Shown piece by piece: positions 45,688 to 54,490 of a stretch of DNA of 64,000 nucleotides. Both the position numbers and the translations under genes were made by a program. The stretch spans positions 124,001 to 188,000 of the forward strand of contig SOET01000001.1 of assembly GCA_021646465.1 (NCBI GenBank). The letters are read 5' to 3'. The notes beneath the pieces are model-generated. The model was not told the origin of the DNA. It saw nothing but the letters and a program-made list of their open reading frames with translations, and searched no databases. Position 1 is the stretch's first letter. Each line of letters starts with the position of its first letter. Source of the DNA: Candidatus Kuenenia hertensis (GTDB lineage: Bacteria > Planctomycetota > Brocadiia > Brocadiales > Brocadiaceae).

Positions 45688-46457
45688 ATAGTACAAGACG
45701 CATTGCAATGCGTCTCTACAAAGTGTGTGGGCGTTGTTTTGGTGGGCAATGCCCACACCTACATTGTTAAAAGCAGCCGAAGGCCTAATTTAACGTTTAG
45801 GAATTTTCATTTTTTTAATGAGGGTTTGCGGGGAGGTGTAGTTGTAATAAGTGTAACTACAATCAGATATGACAAAAGTTGCAGGATGTAGGACAAGCGT
45901 TCTGTCTTGGTCCTGCTCGTTCCCAAACTCTGTTTGGGAATGTAATGGGTGAGAAACTCTGTTTCTCTCTTGCCTGTGCGCTGCACGCAGACAGGCAACC
46001 AACCGATAGGGTTTTCGGCAATTAATGGGACATCCGTGAAACAAAGTTTCACGGCAACATGGTATTCCGAAACAGAGTTTGGGAACAAGCAGGTATATGT
46101 TGCTGCCGAAGGTAGCCTATTTTAATGTTTAGAATTTCAAACTTTTTTTCTTCTCGTTCCAAAGCTCTGGCTTTGGAACGCAATTGCAAAGGAAGCTTTG
46201 CTTCCTGTTATGAGAAGCAGGAGCTTCTCGAACACGTGCGTTCCCAAGTCGGAACTTGGGAACGAGCCGTGTAAAAAAATGTGTTCCTGGGGAGGAACGG
46301 AGACGCGAATTTTCGTGTATCTGATTAAGGGGGGGAGGCTTCGCAGGCCTGATTAATGAGAAATTTCAATCTTTGTAGGGGCTGAAGACTTCGTCGTGAG
46401 CTCAGTCGAACGATTTTCAGCCCCTACGTTGAATGTTTTATCCCATAAAGTTGCCGG
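45688..46457. repeat. Cluster of short palindromic repeats between bcsA and bcsB
   Basis: No gene. Palindromes in order: GACGCATTGCAATGCGTC (45698-45715), GTGTGGGC with GCCCACAC (45723-45759), CCCAAAC/GTTTGGG pairs near 45930, GTGAAAC/GTTTCAC near 46037, TTCCAAAG/CTTTGGAA near 46158, GGAAGC/GCTTCC near 46190, and GTTCCCAAGT/ACTTGGGAAC near 46240. The first 75 bp recur at 63466-63540 with few changes. These look like dispersed repeats rather than regulatory sites of the cellulose genes. Confidence 0.7.
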
Positions 46458-48611
46458 ATGCCTGATTTAAAATTGAAAAAATTATTATATTCTATAATAG
46501 TCATCTTTTGTTTCGCAAATTTGGTACATGCGGCAGTAATAGAAGTACCTTTATACAAACTTACCCCTGCAAAAACCATTGATTTAAAATGTATCAGTTC
46601 TGAATACGCTATCCCGCTCAGCGTTCCGGAACGATGGGAAATTGAAAAAGCAGTCATGCGCTTTAAATATGTAAACTCATCTTCTCTACTGGAAGACAAG
46701 TCTACCCTTGTAGTGAAAGCAAACGGATATCCGATCGCACAAATCAAACTGAGTCCCATCGTTCCGGAGGGGGAAGTAAAGGTGGCGATTCCTGCGATTT
46801 TACTCGATCCGGGTTATAACACTATCAGTTTTGCAGTTACGCAGCATTATACCGATGAGTGTGAAGACCCGTGCGCTCCTGATCTCTGGACGACAATTAA
46901 AGTTGACGAATCTCTTTTGCGTGTGGAATACAGCCTGAAACCAATTCCTTTACAGTTGTCGGCGATTCCTGAATTGATATTTGACCCTAAAATATTTCCT
47001 CATGGAAAGGTAAATTTTGTAGCGGATGGGCTCACCTCTGAGGAATTAATCAATTATGCAGGGGTCGTTGCTTCCGGAATCGCGCTGCGATATGATTACC
47101 GGCAGGTATTTTTCAGCCTGAGTAAAGATATCAAGCCCAATGTGGATAATATCCTGTTGGGAAAAAGGGAGTTTATAAGTGATTTCTTAAGAAAAAAAGG
47201 CATCGAAATACATGAAGATGCCAGGCCCCTTTTAAAAATAACGCATCTTCCATTGGAAAAAACTATACGCGATCCTTATCATGCCTTAATAATTATTTCC
47301 GGGGAGAATATTGATCAGGTAAAATTAGCCGCTGACACGTTCGCCATTATGTCTTTTCCTTTTCCCGATAGCGACGAAATGACGCCGGTCAAGTTTGAAC
47401 TTCCGGACGTTTCACAATACAGCGGCAGGCTTATGCTGGTTCCCGATAAAAAATATACCTTTAAAACGCTTAATCTTGAAACGTATACTTTTAAAGGGAT
47501 AACTCCCAATCCGGCAGAAATTACCTTTCGTCTGCCTCCCGATTTTCTGGTGAAACAAAATCAATACGCAAATATTTCTTTACACTTTGCGTATGGCGCC
47601 GGTATGAGGGATTTTTCGGTGCTGAATGTATTGCTGAATGGAAAACATATCAGGGCGGTTCGTCTTGACAATGAGTATGGGAATATTGTGGAAGGATACA
47701 ACCTCTCAATCCCTACCCATTTGTTTCGGGCGGGAACGAACGTTATTACATTTGCGCCGGTGTTAATCCCGACAATGAGCAGCAACTGTGAACCGATACC
47801 GATAGATAATCTTTTCTTTACCCTGTTTGATAATTCTACGTTTATTTTTCCTCCAATGCCTCATCTTGTAGAATTGCCCAAGCTGGAACTGTTTTTTTTA
47901 AATGGGTTTCCTTTTACCCGCTGGCCTGATGGACACGAAACGATTATCTTTATTACCCATCCAACTTCCAGCACGATTGCTTCCGCCTTTAACATTATGG
48001 GGTCGATTACCCAAAAAAACGGATTTCCCCTTTTGGAAATGAAAATTGGTTTTCGCAAACCTGATGAATGGGATGGTGAAATTATTACTCTGGGCAGTAT
48101 CGAAAGTATTCCTGACGATTTAAAAGAACTGGCTCCTTTGAAACTTACAAAAAAGACATCCGTTCCTTATCCTGTGGTGAAAAGCTGGCGGGATGAAAAA
48201 ACCCTTGCCTTCAGCGGACAAATAAGCGATTTTGGCAAAGGGAAAGGTGCAGTTATGCAATTTAAATCACCTTACAAGGTAGGACGTACGATATTAATGG
48301 TTACCGCATTTTCTCCGAAAGAGTTGAATATTTTTAGCAGGACGCTTCTGGAACCTGCCGTAGAGGGTGCATGCAAGGGTGATCTGGCATTAGTTGACCT
48401 TACTTCCGCTCCCGATTATAAAGTGTTTGCCTTTGATATAGGGAAAAAATATTTCAGCGGCAAAGGCGGGAAAATATCCCGAATAAAGGCGTATTTATAT
48501 TCCATAAGCAAGTATTATGTTTATGTTTTGATTTTTGTCCTTCTGTTTTTGGGAATAACTGTTTTCTATCTGTTACATCGCTTTAGAAAGAGGAGGCTGA
48601 AAAGTGCATAA
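46458..48611 (+). CDS. bcsB: Cellulose synthase periplasmic subunit
   Basis: 717 residues with a signal peptide (LYSIIVIFCFANLVHA), a long periplasmic region of alternating beta-sandwich carbohydrate-binding and flavodoxin-like domains, and a C-terminal membrane anchor (YVYVLIFVLLFLGITVFYLL) followed by basic residues. This is the BcsB layout. The anchor helix supports BcsA, and the periplasmic domains guide the glucan. Conserved-looking spots include VTQHYTDECEDPCAPDLWT near 120 and FLRKKGIEI. The stop overlaps the start of bcsZ by 8 bp. Confidence 0.88.
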   Translation: MPDLKLKKLLYSIIVIFCFANLVHAAVIEVPLYKLTPAKTIDLKCISSEYAIPLSVPERWEIEKAVMRFKYVNSSSLLEDKSTLVVKANGYPIAQIKLSPIVPEGEVKVAIPAILLDPGYNTISFAVTQHYTDECEDPCAPDLWTTIKVDESLLRVEYSLKPIPLQLSAIPELIFDPKIFPHGKVNFVADGLTSEELINYAGVVASGIALRYDYRQVFFSLSKDIKPNVDNILLGKREFISDFLRKKGIEIHEDARPLLKITHLPLEKTIRDPYHALIIISGENIDQVKLAADTFAIMSFPFPDSDEMTPVKFELPDVSQYSGRLMLVPDKKYTFKTLNLETYTFKGITPNPAEITFRLPPDFLVKQNQYANISLHFAYGAGMRDFSVLNVLLNGKHIRAVRLDNEYGNIVEGYNLSIPTHLFRAGTNVITFAPVLIPTMSSNCEPIPIDNLFFTLFDNSTFIFPPMPHLVELPKLELFFLNGFPFTRWPDGHETIIFITHPTSSTIASAFNIMGSITQKNGFPLLEMKIGFRKPDEWDGEIITLGSIESIPDDLKELAPLKLTKKTSVPYPVVKSWRDEKTLAFSGQISDFGKGKGAVMQFKSPYKVGRTILMVTAFSPKELNIFSRTLLEPAVEGACKGDLALVDLTSAPDYKVFAFDIGKKYFSGKGGKISRIKAYLYSISKYYVYVLIFVLLFLGITVFYLLHRFRKRRLKSA

Positions 48612-49635
48612 GATATTGAGTAGAGTTGCTATCTGTTTTATTTTTATGATAGGAATAAGCAAAATAGTGTGCGGGAAAGAGCCGGCTGTTTGGGAAGAAT
48701 TTAAGTCGAACTTTGTCAGTCAGGACGGCAGGGTGATTGATTATTACAACGGCCATGTCAGCCATTCTGAAGGGCAGGGATATGGAATGTTATTGGCGGT
48801 AAAATATGATGATAAAGCTGTCTTCGATAAACTATGGCAGTGGACGCAGGATAATATTGCAGTAAGGAACGATCATCTGTTTGCATGGAAATGGGGGGAG
48901 CGAACGAGCGGAAGTTGGGGGGTGGTTGATTATAATAATGCAACGGATGGAGATATTTTAATTGCATATGCCCTGCTCAGAGCCGATGAACAATGGCCAG
49001 ACAATAAATATAAAAATACGGCATTGAGGATTATCGGGAGTGTAAGAGAAAATCTTGCAGTGGAATGGAATGGTTACCAATTCCTTTTGCCGGGATATCA
49101 CGGATTTATAAGGGATAACCGTTTTATATTAAACCCTTCCTATATCATTTTTTCAGCGTATCGCACATTTGCAAAGATTGACAACGAAGTTTTCTGGCAG
49201 AAGGTTTACAAAGACAGTATGTTGCTCATAGCAAAATCCTGTTTCGGATCGCTTAAAATGCCTGCGGACTGGGTAATGCTGGATGGTAAAAACATTTCTC
49301 TTTGTGATGAAAGAAAGCCTTATTTTGGTTACGAAGCAATCCGCGTATTTCTCTATCTCTCCTGGGAAGAAAATCCTCAATTCCCTGAAGGGCTTGAGAA
49401 GATGCTGGATATGTATAATAAGCTGGGCTTTATCCCCCTTTGGGCAGATCTTGCAAATGACAGCATTTCACTGCAAAATGCCCCTCCGGGTTTTTACGCC
49501 GTGTTTGCCCGTGCAGCAGAAAAGGCCGGTGAAAAAACGTTAAGTAAGAAATTATTCAAAGAGGCAAGTGAAAGGTTGATGTATGATAAAAAAGATTATT
49601 ATTCTTTTTGTTTATATCTCTTAGCCGAAGAGTGA
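48604..49635 (+). CDS. bcsZ: GH8 endo-1,4-beta-glucanase of the cellulose cluster
   Basis: 343 residues from a GTG that overlaps the end of bcsB, with AGGAGG at 48591-48596. A signal peptide (about 1-24) precedes the GH8 (alpha/alpha)6 barrel. Catalytic residues: E56 in SHSEGQGYGM and D115 in NNATDGDILIAYAL. GGERTSGSW-type text (WGERTSGSWGVVDY) precedes it. It trims or edits nascent cellulose in the periplasm. Co-translated with bcsB. Confidence 0.92.
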   Translation: MHKILSRVAICFIFMIGISKIVCGKEPAVWEEFKSNFVSQDGRVIDYYNGHVSHSEGQGYGMLLAVKYDDKAVFDKLWQWTQDNIAVRNDHLFAWKWGERTSGSWGVVDYNNATDGDILIAYALLRADEQWPDNKYKNTALRIIGSVRENLAVEWNGYQFLLPGYHGFIRDNRFILNPSYIIFSAYRTFAKIDNEVFWQKVYKDSMLLIAKSCFGSLKMPADWVMLDGKNISLCDERKPYFGYEAIRVFLYLSWEENPQFPEGLEKMLDMYNKLGFIPLWADLANDSISLQNAPPGFYAVFARAAEKAGEKTLSKKLFKEASERLMYDKKDYYSFCLYLLAEE

Positions 49636-50403
49636 ATATAGTCAAAAGCGTCTGGTTTTCGAAAAATAAACAAACCCTAAATCCCCTCTTGATAGAGGGG
49701 ACTTCCTGTTTTTTCCCCTCTAAAAAGAGGGGTGGCAGCATAGCTGACGGGGTGTGTATTTAAACATTGAATAGCACCATGAATTTTTAAAATCTGATTT
49801 GTTTGACTATGTGTTGTGCGGCGTTTTTCACCGCAAGGTCGGATTTCTTACCCGATTCCTCACGGCGGGTTTAGCAAGTAGGGTAGGCAATTCCCTTCCC
49901 TACTTCTTCTGGTTCAATCCGCAAGATTGAACCAGCAAGAGTTTGTAATTCGCAGGGGGGATTCAAATTGGCACGTTATTAAAAAAATTTTCTTGATAAA
50001 TTAAATTAAGTAGTGTAGAAAACGCAAGTTAGAATCATTTTTTTTCGGGGGAGACAGCATTTATTTTGGTATTTGGGAATTGTAATTTGCCTGAACAAGA
50101 CATGGTAATTCATATACAACAAACAAATCCCAAATCCCAATATCCAAACAACCAATAAATTCCAGTAAACAAAACCCAAATCTTTGCATAAATATCAGTG
50201 AACGAAAATTGAAACTTCAAACAATACGATCTTGAAAAAAGAGCGTTTCAATTTGCAAAGAATGTTGCTCTATACATAAAGCAATTATCCAAAAATGTTT
50301 CAAATATAGAATATGGAAAACGAATTGGCAAAGTTTGGATTTTGGAAATTTGTTATTTATTTGGTATGTGGGAATTGTAATTTGTGATTTATCTGTAATT
50401 AAG
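49636..50403. other. Repeat-rich stretch before the first SPOR-TPR gene
   Basis: 768 bp. It contains repeat copy A (49677-49757), a version of the GGTCGG/CCCGAT hairpin near 49828, the perfect stem TGGTTCAATC/GATTGAACCA (49910-49934), and a very AT-rich part. A 28-bp phrase including GGGAATTGTAATTTG occurs at about 50061 and again at about 50356. No gene is seen. Confidence 0.55.
49677..49757 (+). repeat. Dispersed repeat, copy A
   Basis: Runs from CTAAATCCCCTCTTG to GCTGACGGGGTGTGT and contains CCCCTCTAAAAAGAGGGG. An inverted copy (B) lies at 54237-54323, so the two copies flank the first SPOR-TPR gene in opposite orientation. Confidence 0.75.
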
Positions 50404-53400
50404 ATGAAAGTAGTCTATAACTTTATAATTTTTATATATATTTTTTTGTTGATAAGTGACGCCACTGCATATTCAGCCGGTAGTTCCAGCGAATCACGTT
50501 TATACACCATTCAGGTTGCCCATGTCACTGATTTGGAAGAAGCAAAGAAGCGTGCGAAGCAGTTATCGCAACTCATATTTCTTCCTATCCGCGTAAAAAA
50601 AACCATGCAGGATTATTTTGTTATTCTTGCAGGAGAAGCGGAAAGGCGTTCTGATCTGACACGTTTTGAGAGTGTTATCAGGGAGAATGGATATTCCCAG
50701 GCTTTTATTGTGAATGATTCGTATGGTGCGGTTCCTGCTATTCTGGAAATATTGCCAACTCAAACCAACGCGAAGCTGGCAGTATCAAAAAATAAACCGG
50801 AGAAAACGAATGATTCCGCCCCTCTCTATACCATCCAGGTTGCCCACATTACCAACAGGGAAGAAGCAAAAAAACGCGCAAAACACCTTTTCCGTGTTGC
50901 CCATCTTCGCACACGGATAAAAGAAAAGGATCAATATTACATCCTGCTTGCCGGCAGGGCAGGGAGGCGTTCTGATTTGCTGGACGATATTGGAATTATA
51001 CGGGAAAACGGATATCCCCAGGCAGTGATTATTAAAAGTGGTCGCCTGGAATCACCGGAAGTTTTAGATGATTTGCCTGTTACAGAGGTAACGAAGGAAA
51101 GGCAGTCGAACCTGCTGTCACTCGTTCAGAAAACTCATTATGGTGCGGATGATTCTGGTGTATTTGAAACTGATGATACTTTGTTTCATTCAACGGAAGG
51201 AGGAACAGGATATTCCGGGGATGACAGATGCAATGAGAAAAATGATACTGTCGTGCAGGCATGGGACTATTATCGGGAAAAACGATTTGATGAAGCCCTT
51301 GAGTTGTGCGACAGAATGTTGTTTTTCGATCCGTTCGATATCGATATTTTATATTTGAAGTTAAATATCCTTGTGCATACACAAAAATATATGGAAGCGA
51401 GGATGATACTGGTCAACATACCGGAGGAAAAAAGCACATTGAAATTGTTGCAGCTACGCGCGGATCTGGAGTTTTGGCTGGAAAATTATGACAATGCTAT
51501 TGCTCTGTATCAGGATTTGCTCAGGAGATGGCCGGAAAATGGTGATATCTGGTTTGGGTATTTGAAAACACTTTCAGTGGCACAGGAATGGCCGTTGCTG
51601 TCAAAAGCGATAAAAGAAGGAATAGACAAAATAGAAATGTCCGATGATAGACTGGATTTCCTGGTCGAGATGTATTTATCTTTGGCGGAGACGGAAAAAG
51701 CGCTTTGTATATGGAGAGGAATGGAGGCAGCCTCGGCCCATTGGAACAAAACTCTTTTTGCAATAGTCAATAAATTAACTGCTGATAAGAAACTGGAAAT
51801 GGCTGCTCAGGTTCTGGAGGAGGCATTGGAAATGGACGGAACGAATGGCCTCGTTGCCGGGGAATTGGCCCTTAAATACGCTTCCCTTGGTATTCCGGAG
51901 AAAGGGCTGGAAACTTTACGTTACATTGAAAAAATGCCGGAAACCAAAAATATTGTGAATAGAGCAAAAGCCGAAATATTTTCTCTTATAAAAAATTATG
52001 AAACTGCATTATCAATGTTACAGACAGTTGAGCAGGATAACCATGATAACCACAGGGCTCTTCTTGTTGAACTGGAATGCTGTTATGGTTTGGAAGATTA
52101 TGAATCGCTTATTACAAAATCATCTTTATTATTGCAAGAATGTAACAAGGAAGACTCTTCTCTGCGATCAAGGGTATTAGTCTTGCGGATACTTTCGCAG
52201 ATCAAAGTAGGATTGCATAGAGAAGCGGAAAGAGAGATCGTATTATTGAATGAAACGAAGGAAGATAAATATGCAGCCGCAATCCTTTCTGTTTTACTTT
52301 ACGCGTATGAAGGTGTTGAATTGTTATCGGCGCTGGAAAATACCGATTACGGTTCCGCAGTCTTTTCCCTTTCATTATTCGCTTCCAGCGGACAACTGGA
52401 AGAACATTACAAGTCTATTCAGGTTCTCGGGGAAGTTTTGAAGGAACCTTCTTCATGGTCAAATACGATACAATCACAACTTCTTGAAGATGAATTATTG
52501 TTCGATACGTCAAAGGTAATCGCCCTCCGCATGCTTCATGCCTGGAAGATTGCGGATGAATTATCCGGGCATAATAATGCAAACATAATGGCACAGTTAG
52601 CGATGGCCGAATACAGGGCAGGGAATTTTCAGGAAGCATTAGAGTTGTATGAGCAATTATGCAGAAAACAGGAAAATAGTGATATATATAAGCTGGGAGC
52701 GATGGAATGTTTTCTGGCAATGAACAATAAAAGCAAAGCGGCAGAAGTGTGTAATGAAATACAACTATTGAACTTGCCCTGGCAGGAAATACCCCGTTAC
52801 CTGGAAAATTTGGTGAAATTGGAAATAGAAAGAGAGGCGCTTTATAAGATAATCTCCGAATTGCCGGAAGATTTGGCAAAAAACACACATATAATAGCAA
52901 CCGTTGCAATAGCAAATATTCAATATGGTGATTACTTTCTTGTAAATGAAATGTTAGCGGAATATCTCTTAAATAATCAGTCGTATATTTCCTTCTTTCA
53001 AGTAATCATGGATCAGGTTGGGGATCTTGATAAGGGGTTGAGAGGAAAATACTATCGATTTGTGAAAAATTGGTTAAGCAATGCAGTAGAGTTATATCCT
53101 GAGAATACAAGCCTTCAGTATCAGTATGCAAGGTATCTGGCTTTGCACGACGAATACGAATTGGCAAAGAAACAGTTTTTGGCGATGTGGGAATTTAATC
53201 CCAATGATACCCGTGTAATGCGATGGATGGGAAGATTACATAGCCGGACACAACAATTTGAGACTTCGTTAAAATGGTATGATCTGTATGTGAAAACCAG
53301 GCCTTCGGACGTTTTTGTCTACCGTGAACGGGAACACGTCAATCATTGGGTGCTATGTAAAAAACAATCTGACATGGTATACGCAATGGTTTGTCAGTTT

Positions 53401-54120
53401 ATGCCGGGAGATTACAACAGTTGCTGGGAGTGGCAGGCAAAGAGGAGCGACTTAAACGCGAACCAACAGTCCGTGTTTCTGCAGGATATGTTTGCCACGC
53501 ATTATCAGAAAAGACGCCATTTCCCCCTTACTCAATTAAAACAAGCTGCTTTTTACAATGATTCAGACAGTGAACGGGGAACTATCTATAGTGGTATGTT
53601 TGGAAACAATTATGATGATAACGGGTATTCTTTTGATCGGAACGCGGGAAAATGGAAAAGAAACCAATCGTTTGTTTTTTTCGTTTATAATGGGGAGAGT
53701 GCTGATAGTGAAAGAGGAGATTCTCCGTATCCTTTATCCATGCGGATTAATAAATATTTTGCTATGGGTTTACCGGCGACAATGGACCCTTCTCTCAGTT
53801 TTGAGGAAAAACTTATGGATTTAAAAAAAATTGACAGTTCAATACCTGATCGCTTCATGGTAACTTTGAATGAAAGTTTTGAAGAGAGATTAAAGAATTA
53901 TATAGAAGAAAAGATATTACAGTATCCGGGAGAGAATGAAAAAGGGGAGAGATTTGAGATAATCAGAGATAATAAAATGAATGCTTATTTTGATTTATCA
54001 TTGCGGTGTGAGAAAAAAGGAATTCAGGAAGGTTTAAATGCCCTGCCTTCTTATGAATTGAAGAATGTTTCAACTGCATTGGGAAGAATTTTTCTGAGTA
54101 GTTTATTAGACGAAGGATGA
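50404..54120 (+). CDS. Large secreted SPOR-TPR protein without a barrel
   Basis: 1238 residues from the ATG at 50404, chosen because a signal peptide begins there (MKVVYNFIIFIYIFLLISDA); an in-frame ATG at 50335 would bury it. Two SPOR-like repeats follow (LYTIQVAHVTDLEEAKKRAK and LYTIQVAHITNREEAKKRAK, each with a GENGY- or REN-GYSQA-type end), about residues 30-105 and 140-215. SPOR domains usually bind peptidoglycan. From about 265 to 1010 it is TPR-like helical repeats. The C-terminal 200 residues are unassigned and not beta-barrel-like. Paralogous to the next gene, with which it shares the same order of parts and phrases such as EWQAKR. Probably part of glucan export or its cell-wall scaffold. 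Confidence 0.7.
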   Translation: MKVVYNFIIFIYIFLLISDATAYSAGSSSESRLYTIQVAHVTDLEEAKKRAKQLSQLIFLPIRVKKTMQDYFVILAGEAERRSDLTRFESVIRENGYSQAFIVNDSYGAVPAILEILPTQTNAKLAVSKNKPEKTNDSAPLYTIQVAHITNREEAKKRAKHLFRVAHLRTRIKEKDQYYILLAGRAGRRSDLLDDIGIIRENGYPQAVIIKSGRLESPEVLDDLPVTEVTKERQSNLLSLVQKTHYGADDSGVFETDDTLFHSTEGGTGYSGDDRCNEKNDTVVQAWDYYREKRFDEALELCDRMLFFDPFDIDILYLKLNILVHTQKYMEARMILVNIPEEKSTLKLLQLRADLEFWLENYDNAIALYQDLLRRWPENGDIWFGYLKTLSVAQEWPLLSKAIKEGIDKIEMSDDRLDFLVEMYLSLAETEKALCIWRGMEAASAHWNKTLFAIVNKLTADKKLEMAAQVLEEALEMDGTNGLVAGELALKYASLGIPEKGLETLRYIEKMPETKNIVNRAKAEIFSLIKNYETALSMLQTVEQDNHDNHRALLVELECCYGLEDYESLITKSSLLLQECNKEDSSLRSRVLVLRILSQIKVGLHREAEREIVLLNETKEDKYAAAILSVLLYAYEGVELLSALENTDYGSAVFSLSLFASSGQLEEHYKSIQVLGEVLKEPSSWSNTIQSQLLEDELLFDTSKVIALRMLHAWKIADELSGHNNANIMAQLAMAEYRAGNFQEALELYEQLCRKQENSDIYKLGAMECFLAMNNKSKAAEVCNEIQLLNLPWQEIPRYLENLVKLEIEREALYKIISELPEDLAKNTHIIATVAIANIQYGDYFLVNEMLAEYLLNNQSYISFFQVIMDQVGDLDKGLRGKYYRFVKNWLSNAVELYPENTSLQYQYARYLALHDEYELAKKQFLAMWEFNPNDTRVMRWMGRLHSRTQQFETSLKWYDLYVKTRPSDVFVYREREHVNHWVLCKKQSDMVYAMVCQFMPGDYNSCWEWQAKRSDLNANQQSVFLQDMFATHYQKRRHFPLTQLKQAAFYNDSDSERGTIYSGMFGNNYDDNGYSFDRNAGKWKRNQSFVFFVYNGESADSERGDSPYPLSMRINKYFAMGLPATMDPSLSFEEKLMDLKKIDSSIPDRFMVTLNESFEERLKNYIEEKILQYPGENEKGERFEIIRDNKMNAYFDLSLRCEKKGIQEGLNALPSYELKNVSTALGRIFLSSLLDEG

Positions 54121-54490
54121 GTTACAAGAAATCGGGAATGCTCCCCAAGATTATTCCGCATGTTTCCGCCCCTTAACCCACCGAATATTTCTGTCATTCT
54201 TTTTGTAAATAATTTGTATCTATTCAGCGTGTTAAGACACACCCCGTCAGCTACGCTGCCACCCCTCTTTTTAGAGGGGTAGTAGAGACGCAATGCATTG
54301 CGTCTCTACAAGAGGGGATTTAGGGGTGTGTTATAAATTACGCTGAATAGATACTACAAAACAAGTTAAAATTGCTCATTTGACCCAGTCTGAGGAGCTT
54401 GGAGACAAGAATGGGGATTTACAAAAACTTGGGAATGCTCCTGTTGCAATTGAGAACATTTTCTAAAAACCATTAAAAGAAAAAACCGGC
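54121..54490. other. Gap between the two SPOR-TPR genes
   Basis: 370 bp. It holds the MITE-like element (54216-54354) and a short copy of the phrase TTTGACCCAGTCTGA near 54377, which recurs near 63645 (inverted) and 63780. No gene. Confidence 0.55.
54216..54354. mobile_element. 139-bp MITE-like element (repeat copy B inside)
   Basis: Perfect 15-bp terminal inverted repeats: GTATCTATTCAGCGT (54216-54230) and ACGCTGAATAGATAC (54340-54354). Inside lies the inverted counterpart of repeat copy A (54237-54323), and inside that a 28-bp perfect palindrome with GAGACGCAATGCATTGCGTC (54282-54309) replaces the matching part of copy A. Similar 28-bp palindromes occur near 45695 and at 63465-63492. No coding capacity and no clear target-site duplication. 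Confidence 0.65.

Noticed and set aside
45703-46088. Short open frames in the gap between bcsA and bcsB
   Set aside because: They consist of palindromic repeat DNA, the same phrase reappears at 63455-63643, and the peptides have no protein-like features.
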